Source: JAANXG01 sp034520625
Lineage (GTDB): Bacteria > Pseudomonadota > Gammaproteobacteria > Arenicellales > JAANXG01
Reading direction: 5' to 3'
Assembly: GCA_034520625.1 (NCBI GenBank)
Contig: JAXHNI010000011.1
Span: 62,001-126,000, forward strand
Length of the DNA stretch: 64,000 nt
The position numbers were made by a program, and so were the translations under genes. How positions within the stretch are numbered: position 1 is the first letter of the stretch; each line of letters starts with the position of its first letter. The notes below the pieces were generated by a model, which did no database searches, was not told the origin of the DNA, and saw only the letters and a program-made list of their open reading frames with translations. Below are positions 54,920 to 63,298 of the stretch, piece after piece.

Positions 54920-55117
54920 TTAGCGCGGTTTCTTGTTACTCCGTTTCCGCGCTGGTCCCTTCTCCAGCTCGTCCAAGGCATGCGTGAGCAGAAAACGCAC
55001 TGCGTCCACTCGCGTGAACTGGACCCCGGGCGTGTCCTGGGTCATTTGCTCTGCGTAGGCGTCCACTCGGTCGAGCAGATCCTCATCAAGCCGAAAAGCG
55101 ACCTGTTTGGTTGCCAT
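54920..55117 (-). CDS. Ribbon-helix-helix DNA-binding protein
   Basis: This 65-residue protein begins MATKQVAFRLDEDLLDRVDA. The beta strand VAFRLDEDLLDRVDAYAEQ and two helices fit the Arc/MetJ RHH fold used by antitoxins and plasmid regulators. The C-terminus is basic (ARKRSNKKPR). A GAGGTACG site precedes the ATG at 55117. It is divergent from the recombinase gene, separated by 131 bases containing a TTCCCGAA/TTCGGGAA inverted repeat. No toxin is adjacent, so regulation of the recombinase is a plausible guess. Confidence 0.65.
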   Translation of the reverse strand: MATKQVAFRLDEDLLDRVDAYAEQMTQDTPGVQFTRVDAVRFLLTHALDELEKGPARKRSNKKPR

Positions 55118-55248
55118 AAACGTACCTCCGATTGCCGGTATAGCACGAACTGCGCTTGCATTGAAACGCAACCCAGCGTATACCACGACCTATACATTCC
55201 CGAATATGACTCTTTTCGGGAAAGTTCCAAACATCGGAGGTAGCAACC

Positions 55249-55872
55249 ATGCCCGATTCCGCCGACGTCATCCCCCTGCGCCAAACACCATTTTCGGGAA
55301 AGTCACCCAAAAGACCGAAGAATGCCGACACTCGGCCCCGCGAGTATCTGACCGAGGACGAGGTCGACCGGTTGATGAAGGCGGCGCGATCCAAGGGTCG
55401 GCACGGACTGCGGGACGCCACCTTGATCCTGCTGGCGTACCGGCATGGACTCCGGGTTTCGGAATTGGTCGCTCTCAAGTGGGCCCAGATTGATCTCAAA
55501 CAAGGCCATCTGGCGGTCGTGAGAGCCAAAAATGGGACCGACTCGACGCATCCCCTGCGTGGCCCCGAGATTCGCGCTCTCAGGCGTCTCAAGCGCGAGT
55601 ATGGCCCATCCCCGTATGTATTCGTTACCGAGCGCAGAGGGCCTCTCACGGCGTCCACCGTGAGGAAAATGGTCGCCCGAGCGGGGGAGGGGGCCGGTAT
55701 CGTCTTCTCAGTGCATCCGCACATGCTGCGCCATGGCTGTGGCTTCAAGCTGGCGAACGATGGGCACGACACCAGGGCGATTCAGCACTATCTGGGGCAC
55801 AAGCAGATCCAGCATACCGTGCGGTATACCGAGCTGGCTTCGGGCCGATTCGAGAGCTTCTGGAAGGACTGA
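55249..55872 (+). CDS. FimB-like tyrosine recombinase
   Basis: This 207-residue recombinase is almost only catalytic domain: Arg in YRHGLRVSELVAL, HxxR in HPHMLRHGCG, His in YLGHKQIQHT and the Tyr nucleophile in VRYTELAS. The core-binding domain is missing, as in FimB/FimE-type invertases. The first ~40 residues include a copy of the TTTTCGGGAAAGTC sequence that also occurs upstream and, inverted, at 53542. The start has GGAGG at 55235. It is not an integron integrase: the IntI-specific insertion is absent. Confidence 0.85.
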   Translation: MPDSADVIPLRQTPFSGKSPKRPKNADTRPREYLTEDEVDRLMKAARSKGRHGLRDATLILLAYRHGLRVSELVALKWAQIDLKQGHLAVVRAKNGTDSTHPLRGPEIRALRRLKREYGPSPYVFVTERRGPLTASTVRKMVARAGEGAGIVFSVHPHMLRHGCGFKLANDGHDTRAIQHYLGHKQIQHTVRYTELASGRFESFWKD

Positions 55873-55943
55873 CGGCCGGTTGCCGGCCCCCTGGGCACCG
55901 TGTCCAGGGCAGGAGCGCCACCTGCTCGGGATGGTCCGAAGGT

Positions 55944-56522
55944 TCAGTCCGCGGGTTCGACCCGCTCCAGGAAACGCACCCAATGTTCGGGCAGCTCGTG
56001 CTGCCGCGCCCCTTCACGCAGCAGGGTGATGTAGCGCTGCGACGGTCGCCCATCGCTGTCCGCCCCGTTGGCGATGTAGGTGACGGCAGGACTCAGCCGA
56101 TGACCTTGGCAGTCTTCCGCTTCCGTCCACAGGTGGCGGTACTTCCAGCCCGGCACGACTTCGGTGTGATCCAGCCAGAGCAGGTCCCGCCGGGTCATTC
56201 GGTACAGGACGCCCCAGACTTCGGATCCCGGGGCGGGCTCGATGTTGGCCGGCGCGGCCCGACCCTTGGGCTGGCCTTCCAGGTTGAAGCGCAGTCGATA
56301 GTCCTTGAGGCGACCCGGCCGCCATTCCACCGGTGTCATCTGCCGCCGCCCACGGAAGACGCTGTCGTGCATGTTGGCACCGAATGCGAAGTACCACACC
56401 TCGTCGTCCGGGGCGCCCTCCAGGTGGATACCAAACAATCGATACCACAGCCTCGACAACTGCCAGGAACGCGCTATCGGGGCATGCAAAACGAAGTACA
56501 GGCGATACAGGGCCGTCAGCAA
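55944..56522 (-). CDS. Gamma-glutamylcyclotransferase-like protein
   Basis: This 192-residue protein has the gamma-glutamylcyclotransferase fold signature YFAFGANMHDSVF, with later elements GRLKDYRLRFNLEG, EVWGVLYRMTRRDLLWLDHTEV and a C-terminal helical part. Family members cleave gamma-glutamyl peptides to 5-oxoproline. An N-terminal extension of ~40 residues is basic and hydrophobic. Codon use is high-GC and host-like, unlike its accessory neighbours, and it lies tail-to-tail with the recombinase. Confidence 0.75.
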   Translation of the reverse strand: MLTALYRLYFVLHAPIARSWQLSRLWYRLFGIHLEGAPDDEVWYFAFGANMHDSVFRGRRQMTPVEWRPGRLKDYRLRFNLEGQPKGRAAPANIEPAPGSEVWGVLYRMTRRDLLWLDHTEVVPGWKYRHLWTEAEDCQGHRLSPAVTYIANGADSDGRPSQRYITLLREGARQHELPEHWVRFLERVEPAD

Positions 56523-56710
56523 TGGGATATCTCCAGACTACCCATGGTAGGTCGAAGCGGTTCGCTTTTCATTCTAATTGCTTATCAGACATGGCTGTCT
56601 CGTTAACTTCCCGTCCCATTGGGTCGGGATCAGGGAATGAATAGCGGTAATAGGTTGCTTTGTCTGACCCATGATCCTGTCTTCCCGGTAGATTGGATTG
56701 AGAAAACCGG

Positions 56711-57397
56711 CTATTCGCCGTTGCGGCGCCCCGGGTCCCGGACATCCGCCTCCTTCGTCTCGCGCCACAGCCCGCCGATGAGGTAATCCTGCTCCTGGTT
56801 CTCCGGATCGTCCGTCTCCCAGTCGTAGACCCGGCGTGTGGGCAGCGGGTCCCGGCGGCGCAGCCCGATCGCCGCGACGATGCCGGCGAGGGCGCCGAAC
56901 AGGTGGTACTCGAACGAGATGCCGGGTTTCAGGGGCAGCACGCCCCATATCATGCCGCCGTAGAGGAAGAACACGATCATCGCCAGAGCCATGGAGGGCC
57001 GGTCCCGGCGCAGCACGCCGATCAGGAACACGAAGAACAGCATCCCGTAGGTGAGGCCGCTGGCCCCCAGGTGGATGGCCTCGCGGGCGAACAACCATAC
57101 CCCCAGCCCCGAGCCCAGCCAGATCACCGGCAGCGCGATCCGGGCGGCGCGCGGAAAGCCGTACAGCATCGCCGGGCCCAGCACCAGCAGCGGCGGGGTG
57201 TTGGCCAGCAGGTGGATGAACGAGCCGTGCACCAGCGGCGCGGTGAGCACGCCGTGGAGCCCCGCCAGCGCCCCCGGCCGGACACCGAGCAGTTCCAGCC
57301 GCAAGGCCATCATCGTGCCCGCGATCTGGATGATCCAAAGCAAAGCGGTGAACAGCGCGGCGGCGATGACGGCGCGTTTCAGGCGAACGTCGCGCAT
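56711..57397 (-). CDS. Rhomboid-family intramembrane protease
   Basis: This is a 228-residue protein with six probable membrane spans. The catalytic Ser lies in GASGLTYGML and the His in EYHLFGALAGIV. The HGSFIHLLANTPPLLVLGPA segment is the conserved rhomboid loop. It should cleave substrates within the inner membrane. A cytoplasmic C-terminal tail is acidic and charged (WETDDPENQEQD). Codon use is host-like. A gap of 189 bases separates it from the cyclotransferase-like gene. Confidence 0.9.
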   Translation of the reverse strand: MRDVRLKRAVIAAALFTALLWIIQIAGTMMALRLELLGVRPGALAGLHGVLTAPLVHGSFIHLLANTPPLLVLGPAMLYGFPRAARIALPVIWLGSGLGVWLFAREAIHLGASGLTYGMLFFVFLIGVLRRDRPSMALAMIVFFLYGGMIWGVLPLKPGISFEYHLFGALAGIVAAIGLRRRDPLPTRRVYDWETDDPENQEQDYLIGGLWRETKEADVRDPGRRNGE

Positions 57398-57621
57398 GGC
57401 GGATATCGACGGAACATGACCTGTATCCTGGGGAGGACGACAGGCAAAGACAAGTCGTCGATTACGCCGGTCACCCGCGAATCGTCAAAGGCCCGATACA
57501 CCACAAAGACTTGATCCGACCACCTGGAGAGCAGCGGCCAAACGCCGTATTACGCCACGGTGAGTACAGACATTCGCCGGGTAATCGTGATATAAACCGA
57601 AGAATGCGAAGGAGAATATGC

Positions 57622-57846
57622 ATGGAATCCGAGCAGAACTCTCAACGACCACCTCGCCTCCCGCGTGCTATACGGCGATCAGCCGTGTCTTATTCACGGC
57701 GATTCGCCTCCCGCTCACTGTTATAGCGCTGTATGAATTTCGGTGTCGCCAATTTAACTGCTGCGGGACTCAGCCTACGATGGATTCGGCGTGCTGGTTC
57801 TCGGGTACTGCGCTTTTCTCGCGCTCTTTGAAGGACATACTTATTG
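57622..57846 (+). pseudogene. Possible decayed small membrane protein
   Basis: A good GGAGAATATGC site precedes ATG 57622 (MESEQNSQRPPRLPRAIRRS). Hydrophobic segments VLFTAIRLPLTVIALYEF and YDGFGVLVLGYCAFLALFEG continue in other frames to a TGA near 57844. This is what a small membrane protein with two frameshifts would look like. The evidence is weak, and the rest of 57398-57893 shows nothing else. Confidence 0.25.
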
Positions 57847-57893
57847 AGAGCAGCACTTTCTATGATTGAAATCAAGCCCTTCTTGAATCACTA

Positions 57894-58115
57894 GTGCGAT
57901 CGAGGACAGACGGTGTATTCGGAACTGTTCTTTTGGTGCTAGGTTTCTTGATCCAATGGTTTGGATCTATAGGGCTGAGTTCCGAGGGATGGTCGCTGAC
58001 TCTCTACATCCTCCTTTTTGTAGTACTAGGAAGCTATTGGATCGCAGGACGCGGGTTGCTAGTGAAGAAGCAGGTTCAATTAGCCGAGAAAATCAAACTA
58101 GACGACGATGAATAG
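57894..58115 (+). CDS. Small two-span membrane protein of an integron cassette
   Basis: This 73-residue protein has two hydrophobic spans (GVFGTVLLVLGFLIQWFG and LTLYILLFVVLGSYWIAG) and a charged C-terminus (KKQVQLAEKIKLDDDE). The start is a GTG. It ends 11 bases before an attC site, the usual position for a cassette gene. No family recognised. Lower GC than the core genes. Confidence 0.55.
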   Translation: MRSRTDGVFGTVLLVLGFLIQWFGSIGLSSEGWSLTLYILLFVVLGSYWIAGRGLLVKKQVQLAEKIKLDDDE

Positions 58116-58126
58116 ATTAAGAGGTG

Positions 58127-58225
58127 CTATAACAAGGGCGATGGAGTCCGACGCTTGACCGCTCCCGCGCTTTGCTGCCGCTCCGCTCGGTCGCTGTCAA
58201 GCGCGGCTGAGCGCCGTCGTTGGAT
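58127..58225 (+). repeat. Integron attC site 1
   Basis: This 99-base site starts CTATAAC and ends GTTGGAT, which fits the GTTRRRY right consensus. The left arm (AACAAGGGCGATGGAGTCCG) and the right arm (CGCGGCTGAGCGCCGTCGTT) are complementary with bulges, and GCTTGAC/GTCAAGC form the inner box pair. Two further sites with similar sequence follow in the same orientation. Confidence 0.75.
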
Positions 58226-58258
58226 TCTCAGCGTTGATCGATATGGCTGTAGAGTGCT

Positions 58259-59202
58259 GTGAGCGCGAACAATCAGAAATTAAAAGACAAAGTTGCCGAT
58301 TGGCTCTGTAAAGAGGGCTATCCGCTCGAGTTTGAAACTGCGAACATCTTTGATTCGTACGGTTTCTATCCACACCAGGGTGAATATGTACGTGACCCGA
58401 GAACTGGCGCTGCTCGAGAAATAGACTTGGTTGCAGATGACTCGGTGGATGTAGGAGATTCGTTGCTGCGAATATTCATGTTGTAGAGTGCAAATATTCG
58501 CGTGATAAACCGTGGGTCATATTCTTGTCTCCACGCTCTTTGGTGACTTCGGCATGTATAACACAAACTCTCGCTAATGACGTAGGTACGGCAGTCTTGT
58601 GGGCTATCGCTAGTGACCAACGGCTTCAGAATCTGAGCCTTTTTGACACGCCGAACTACCCAGGGTTTGGTGGACGACAAGCTTTTTCCTCGCAGAATGA
58701 TATTGTCTACGAGACGTTACAAGCGGTGGTATCGAAGTCCTTGCTTAAGTTGAAAGAACATGATCGAGGCAGGACGTCTATCTTAGCCTCTATGGACTCT
58801 ATCGTCGTGGCGTTCCCCGTAATTGTTATCGATGGAAGGCTGTATAAGGCATTCTACGACGAGAAGAATGCTGAGATGGAGCTTGTGGAGACAGAATACG
58901 TGCGATTACATTGGCGGGGTGCAGAGCGCTATAGACTACATTCAACCATTGACATAGTGTCGAAAGATTATGTGGACACTCTGGCCAAGCAGCGAAAGCA
59001 AGAGATTGGAATGTTAATGGATGTCATGGAAGAGAAGATCAAGGAGTTGCACAGGTGTATAGAGAAAAGCAGTTTACGCGACTTTGAGATTACTGAAGGC
59101 TCCCGCGGTGTCGTTGGCACACCCCCGTTTATATACGAGTTGAATAGATACTTTCATACGCAAACGTCCAAAGTCCGAAAAGAAGACAAAGAAGAAGCGT
59201 AG
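58259..59202 (+). pseudogene. PD-(D/E)XK nuclease-like cassette gene, frameshifted
   Basis: Two frames form one protein of about 314 residues. The first (58259-58486) begins MSANNQKLKDKVADWLCKEG and reaches REIDLVADD. The second gives NIHVVECKYSRDKPWV from about 58480 and continues to 59202. The Asp of REIDLV and the ECK of VVECKYS are the PD-(D/E)XK catalytic pattern, so a nuclease, perhaps restriction-related, is likely. The break at 58478-58482 needs one added base. It lies between attC sites 1 and 2 and starts 33 bases after attC1. Codon use is low-GC. Confidence 0.6.
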
Positions 59203-59256
59203 CCGTAAGAAATAGAAATGACAGCACATGTTGACTGGCAAGTAGATGTATAGAGA

Positions 59257-59355
59257 ATTCAACAAGGGCGCTGCAGTCCGACGCTTGACTGCTCCCGCCC
59301 TTCGTTGCCGCTACGGTTGGTCGCCGCCAAGTGCGGCTCATCGCCGACGTCAGAC
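59257..59355 (+). repeat. Integron attC site 2
   Basis: This 99-base site starts ATTCAAC, a perfect RYYYAAC, and ends GTCAGAC, one mismatch from GTTRRRY. Its inner part (GCAGTCCGACGCTTGACTGC) closely matches sites 1 and 3. It follows the nuclease-like gene and precedes the PIN gene start at 59378. Confidence 0.75.
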
Positions 59356-59392
59356 GTCAATGAACGCATAGCGCGGCATGTACATACTACTA

Positions 59393-60546
59393 GTGTACCC
59401 CGTCATAAATAGTGTACAATATAAGCTCATTTCACTATGGCAGATTCGGTATGCGTGTGGCGGTGGATATTGTTTTGGAACCGTCGGAGCGCCAAAGGTT
59501 GAAGCAATTGGCGCGGTCCCGGTCGACCTCGGTCAGGTTGGCCGAACGCTCGAAGATTGTCCTGCTGGCGGCGCAAGGGCGTGACAACGGGGAGATTGCT
59601 GAGGTCCTGGGTATCAGCCGGCAGAAAGTAGGTCGTTGGCGCAACCGCTATCATGAGTCGGGACTGGCCGGAATCGAGAAGGATGCGCCCAGAGCCGGAC
59701 GCAGGAAAGAGATATCCAAGCGCACGGTGAACAAGGTCATCCGGCTCACGACCCAAGAGAAGCCCGACAACGCCACCCACTGGAGCCGGCGACTGATGGC
59801 CGAGCGGGTGGGTATCAGCGAAAGCACCGTGGGACGGATCTGGCAGGCGCATGGTCTAAAGCCGCACCGGGTGAGGACCTTCAAGCTGTCGAACGACAAG
59901 CACTTTCAGGACAAGCTGGAAGATGTGGTGGGTTTGTACCTGGCGCCGCCGGACAATGCCATCGTGCTCAGCTGCGACGAGAAGAGCCAGATTCAAGCCC
60001 TGGACCGGACCCAGCCCGGCCTGCCCATCAAGCGGGGGCGGAACGCCACGATGACGCACGACTACAAGCGCAATGGGACCTCGACCTTGTTTGCAGCGCT
60101 CAACGTGCTCACGGGTGAGGTGCTCGGTCAGTGTGCCAAGCGCCATCGCCACACCGAGTGGTTGAAGTTTCTACGGTTCATCAACAAGAACACGCCCCCC
60201 GACAAGGAGATTCACATCATCTGTGACAACTACGCCACGCACAAACATCCCAAGGTCAAAAGCTGGTTCAAGCACCACAAGCGGTTTCACGTGCACTTCA
60301 CCCCGACCAGTGCTTCCTGGCTGAACATGGTTGAGCGGTTCTTCAGAGACCTCTCGGAGCAGCAACTGCGCCGGGGCGTGTTTCGTAGTGTGCCCGACTT
60401 GGAGGAGGCCGTGTTGAGCTACGTTGATAAACACAATGAAGCCCCGGCTCCGTTCATCTGGACGCAGTCGGCACAGGATATCCTCGAAAAAGTGAAACGA
60501 GGACGCCAAACGCTCAATAAGTTACAGACTGTTTGACGGGGTACAC
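59393..60546 (+). mobile_element. IS630-family insertion sequence
   Basis: This element is 1154 bp long with 13-bp terminal inverted repeats GTGTACCCCGTCA (59393-59405) and TGACGGGGTACAC (60534-60546), flanked by TA on both sides (59391-59392 and 60547-60548). TA target duplication is the IS630/Tc1-mariner rule. It contains one transposase gene on the same strand as the interrupted PIN gene. Confidence 0.92.
59451..60536 (+). CDS. IS630-family transposase
   Basis: This 361-residue transposase has an N-terminal HTH (GRDNGEIAEVLGISRQKVGR) and a second HTH (MAERVGISESTVGRIW). The DDE domain shows Asp in LSCDEKSQIQAL, Asp in IHIICDNYATHKHPKV and Glu in SWLNMVERFFRDL. The frame is intact and the inverted repeats are exact, so it may still be active. 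The ATG at 59451 gives MRVAVDIVLEPSERQRLKQL. Confidence 0.95.
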   Translation: MRVAVDIVLEPSERQRLKQLARSRSTSVRLAERSKIVLLAAQGRDNGEIAEVLGISRQKVGRWRNRYHESGLAGIEKDAPRAGRRKEISKRTVNKVIRLTTQEKPDNATHWSRRLMAERVGISESTVGRIWQAHGLKPHRVRTFKLSNDKHFQDKLEDVVGLYLAPPDNAIVLSCDEKSQIQALDRTQPGLPIKRGRNATMTHDYKRNGTSTLFAALNVLTGEVLGQCAKRHRHTEWLKFLRFINKNTPPDKEIHIICDNYATHKHPKVKSWFKHHKRFHVHFTPTSASWLNMVERFFRDLSEQQLRRGVFRSVPDLEEAVLSYVDKHNEAPAPFIWTQSAQDILEKVKRGRQTLNKLQTV

Positions 60547-61299
60547 TAGATGCAAATGTGACGGCAGGCTACTATTTGCCCAGATCCCTTAAGTCGAAGA
60601 AAGCGCGCGAAAGGATCGAGATAATATTCGACTCGGTCAGGTCTGGAAAACGGAAAGACTTTTTCTATCTCCCGAATTTCTGCGTTGCGGAAGTGTTTAG
60701 TGTGTTTATGAAACACTCGTTTGGGTCTTGGAACAAGCAGGTAAAAGAAACGATCAATACGAAACATTATAATCGAATCGTAGATCAGTTCGAGGCAGAC
60801 ATTCACAACGGGCGTTTTATTTATCACTACGAGTTATCGAGGTATCACATACTCGGGATTAACCTTGTGGCACCTATTGATCATCATTTTCAGATATCAA
60901 GAGCTAAAAAGAGTAGATCGAAGAAGCCATCTAAGAAGGGCAAATATGTAGACCCAAACGTTAACCCTATGGGAACTTTCGACCATCTGATTATCTCTAT
61001 GGGTATCCATCTAGCGCACGTGCATGGCAAGAACAACGTCACGATACTATCCTCCGATGAAAGGCTAACCAACGTGTTGGCTAAATGTAAGAGCCCGATT
61101 CCGGCGAATACGATCAGGAAGCTGAAGCTAGATAAGTGCGAAAATCTGAACAGGGAGGCGTTTTTGCCCAGAACGTGTTCCCTCAGCACTTAAAATCTAA
61201 AGACTTGTACCACGCGAGAACTGGAGGATGTGTTTGGAGACTGGCCTCTTGAGGTTGGGAAGGGTACCGAAAGTTGGTAGATACACTGTTGTATAAAAC

Positions 61300-61395
61300 G
61301 TCTAACCAAGCGATGGAGTCCGACGCTTGACTGCTCCCGCCCGTCGCTGCCGCTCCGGTTGGTCGCCGTCAAGGGTGGCTGCGCGTAGTCGCTAT
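61300..61395 (+). repeat. Integron attC site 3
   Basis: The site starts GTCTAAC, a perfect RYYYAAC. The arms AACCAAGCGATGGAGTCCG and GCTTGAC.../GTCAAGGG match sites 1 and 2. The right end is poorly conserved: GTCGCTA occupies the GTTRRRY position, so it is probably decayed or a hybrid. It follows the PIN gene. Confidence 0.65.
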
Positions 61396-61409
61396 GCGCA
61401 GGGACAGGA

Positions 61410-61820
61410 ATGAAAGCTGAGAACCGATCGCAACTGATGGACCAACTTGGCGCCGTCCAAGCAAACACTGTCTGGAGCTGGTGCGCGGTCAATGACGAAG
61501 AGCGAAAAGTGTACTTCAGCGTATGGGCCGACCTTGTCCATAAGCACGCCGGCGAGAATAGGTACACGATTCAGGAACCTGGCTGGGGCATTGATGAGGC
61601 AGGCTGCCGATCTCCCGCACGAAACGACCACGATGAAAAGCTGAGGTTGGTTTTTGAACAAGGTTATGAGCCCTACGGTTACTTCATTGAAGCACAGGAC
61701 CCCACGGCTCACCCGCGCCAGATCGCGGGAATCCGTACGTCTTTCGTAATGCGGCTCAGGTTGGTACGCGCAGATGGTGGGTCAATCTACGGGGTTCCTC
61801 TTGAACGTGTTGAGCTTTGA
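61410..61820 (+). CDS. Cassette protein of unknown function
   Basis: This 136-residue soluble protein has Trp-rich N-terminal strands (NTVWSWCAVNDEERKVYFSV) and a C-terminal basic segment (TSFVMRLRLVRADGG). It begins 15 bases after attC site 3 with an AGGGACAGGA ribosome-binding site. I recall similar small hypothetical proteins in bacterial accessory regions but cannot name a family. The frame is intact. Confidence 0.55.
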   Translation: MKAENRSQLMDQLGAVQANTVWSWCAVNDEERKVYFSVWADLVHKHAGENRYTIQEPGWGIDEAGCRSPARNDHDEKLRLVFEQGYEPYGYFIEAQDPTAHPRQIAGIRTSFVMRLRLVRADGGSIYGVPLERVEL

Positions 61821-61987
61821 GAAACCTATGCAAAACCAAGGTCTCCAGTTGACGGGTTGGCTTTGCGGCCTCCGTACCGATGAAGTATGGCGTTATGTGG
61901 CACTAGTTACAGATCCGGCACAGGTGATCAGAACTCGAACACAGAAAATTTCAAGTGCTGCCCGGGTATCGCACGGGCGGGCAACTC

Positions 61988-62215
61988 TTAGGATTTCTCC
62001 AATCGTTTAATCAGATCCGAAGGCTTTGCATTCAGGACAGCGCTGAGCGCAAAGAGTGTGGTCAGGGAGGGCTGCCTCTGGCCACGCTCAAGGAGAGATA
62101 TGTAGGTGCGGTCCAGTTCGGCCGCGTCTGCCAACGCCTCCTGCGACAATCCTTTCTGAACCCGCAACTGCCTGAGAATCCTTCCGAAGGCCGCCTGTAG
62201 CTCTGTCTGCCGCAT
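61988..62215 (-). CDS. C-protein-like XRE regulator, copy 2
   Basis: This 75-residue protein is almost identical to copy 1 (51889-52110). The first ~57 residues differ at one position, and the divergent end here is SAVLNAKPSDLIKRLEKS. The upstream sequence, including the C-box-like operator, is identical for over 60 bases. It is in the same orientation as copy 1, 10.1 kb away. The call as a C-like controller rests on size, HTH and operator. Confidence 0.8.
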   Translation of the reverse strand: MRQTELQAAFGRILRQLRVQKGLSQEALADAAELDRTYISLLERGQRQPSLTTLFALSAVLNAKPSDLIKRLEKS

Positions 62216-62237
62216 CGCCGCATTGGATGCCTACAGA

Positions 62238-62262
62238 GACTGACAGTCCACGGACTATAGTC
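62238..62262. promoter_or_regulatory. C-box-like operator, copy 2
   Basis: GACTGACAGTC (62238-62248), CACG and GACTATAGTC (62253-62262) repeat the operator at 52133-52157 exactly. It lies between the divergent XRE copy 2 and the downstream secreted-protein gene. Confidence 0.75.
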
Positions 62263-62334
62263 TACAATTGATGCGATTTCCGTCCAATCAAAGGAACGCG
62301 GGCGGTACCGACGAAACTGGGCGAGGCGTTAGAT

Positions 62335-62663
62335 ATGCGAATCAGGAGCTACATAGTCGCTTTAGCGATCTTGATGTTTTCGACCAATTACGCTGCAGCA
62401 TTAGACTTTAGATGCGGTCTTTGGATTGAAGCGAGCGAAACCGATCCTGAAGCGCATGACATGCTCGATATGTATGTATCGGGTGTGTTGAAAGGGCTCA
62501 GTACGCCACGTTCGTCCATACGGGGGAAGACCCCGGCCCTGGAATAGAAGCAGATTCTGAGTCGATCAAACATTGGATTTTGAACTACTGCCAAAAACAC
62601 CCCCTCGACCTGTTATCAATCGCTTCATGGAAACTATTTCGCGAGATAGAGGATAAGTATTGA
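62335..62663 (+). pseudogene. Small secreted protein, frameshifted (possible Rap1a/Tai-like)
   Basis: The start MRIRSYIVALAILMFSTNYA is a signal peptide, followed by a Cys (DFRCGLW). The frame breaks near 62498. The other frame continues QYATFVHTGEDPGPGIEADS to a stop at 62661 and includes a second Cys (LNYCQKHPLD). Repaired, it gives about 109 residues, recalling Rap1a/Tai-type immunity proteins (YVSGVLKGL, then IKHWILNYC). The break needs one added base. The ATG follows directly after GTTAGAT (62328-62334), a motif like the right end of an attC site. Confidence 0.4.
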
Positions 62664-63298
62664 TTGCGGCGGAAGATAAATGGGAAGTCAGTTGATGAGT
62701 CCTATCGCCAACAACCAGGATGGCTGTACAAGATGCCATGCCCGAACGCGAATGGTTATTCGACGCCGACGGGTATCCGCTTGCGCCGGCGGTCACCGGA
62801 GTCTGCTCGCTCGATTAGGACACTGCAGGGTCGCACCGCCCAGGCGAAACAAAATTGCACCGTTCGAGAGGCTCGGAAAACTTGCGGATCAGTGTCTCAA
62901 AAGGGGGGCGCGTGATATGGATGCGGAGTCATTCATCATGAAGTAAGCTGGATGAAGTCGGCTGCACACCCGAAAGCCATTTGAACTCAATGACTCTTAG
63001 TGGTTGACTAAGCATGGACAACGCCATGCCAAATCCATACGCCCATCGGAGTCTGAGGGTACCAACGTCACCGACGCAGAATATGTCGAGGGTCTTGTTG
63101 ACAGTCATGACGCCGGGCGGCAAACGGCCCCATCGACGAGAAATGAGGGACCTGATGGAGGCGAAGCTGCTGACGTCGTGGAGAAGGACACGGAAGCGAA
63201 GCAGACGCTCGAAGCGATGTTCCCGACGATGACGGACGCTCAGGAGCCGGCCGACCTGGCAGTACAGATCGTGATGTCGCCGGAGGGTCCAAGCCCTG

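Larger units (their letters stand above)
59378..61193 (+). pseudogene. PIN-domain protein gene interrupted by IS630-family element
   Basis: The gene starts ATG TAC ATA CTA C, is broken at a TA dinucleotide by the insertion (59393-60546) and resumes at 60547. Removing the IS and one TA restores an open frame beginning MYILLDANVTAGYYLPRSLK, of about 219 residues, ending at 61193. PIN-type acidic residues are visible: LLDANV, CVAEVFSVF, FDHLIISMG and SSDERL. PIN proteins are metal-dependent RNases, often toxins. It is the cassette between attC sites 2 and 3. No antitoxin is evident. Confidence 0.75.

Noticed and set aside
55249..55872. Integron integrase for the attC cluster
   Set aside because: The protein is a short FimB-like recombinase without a core-binding domain or the IntI-specific insertion.
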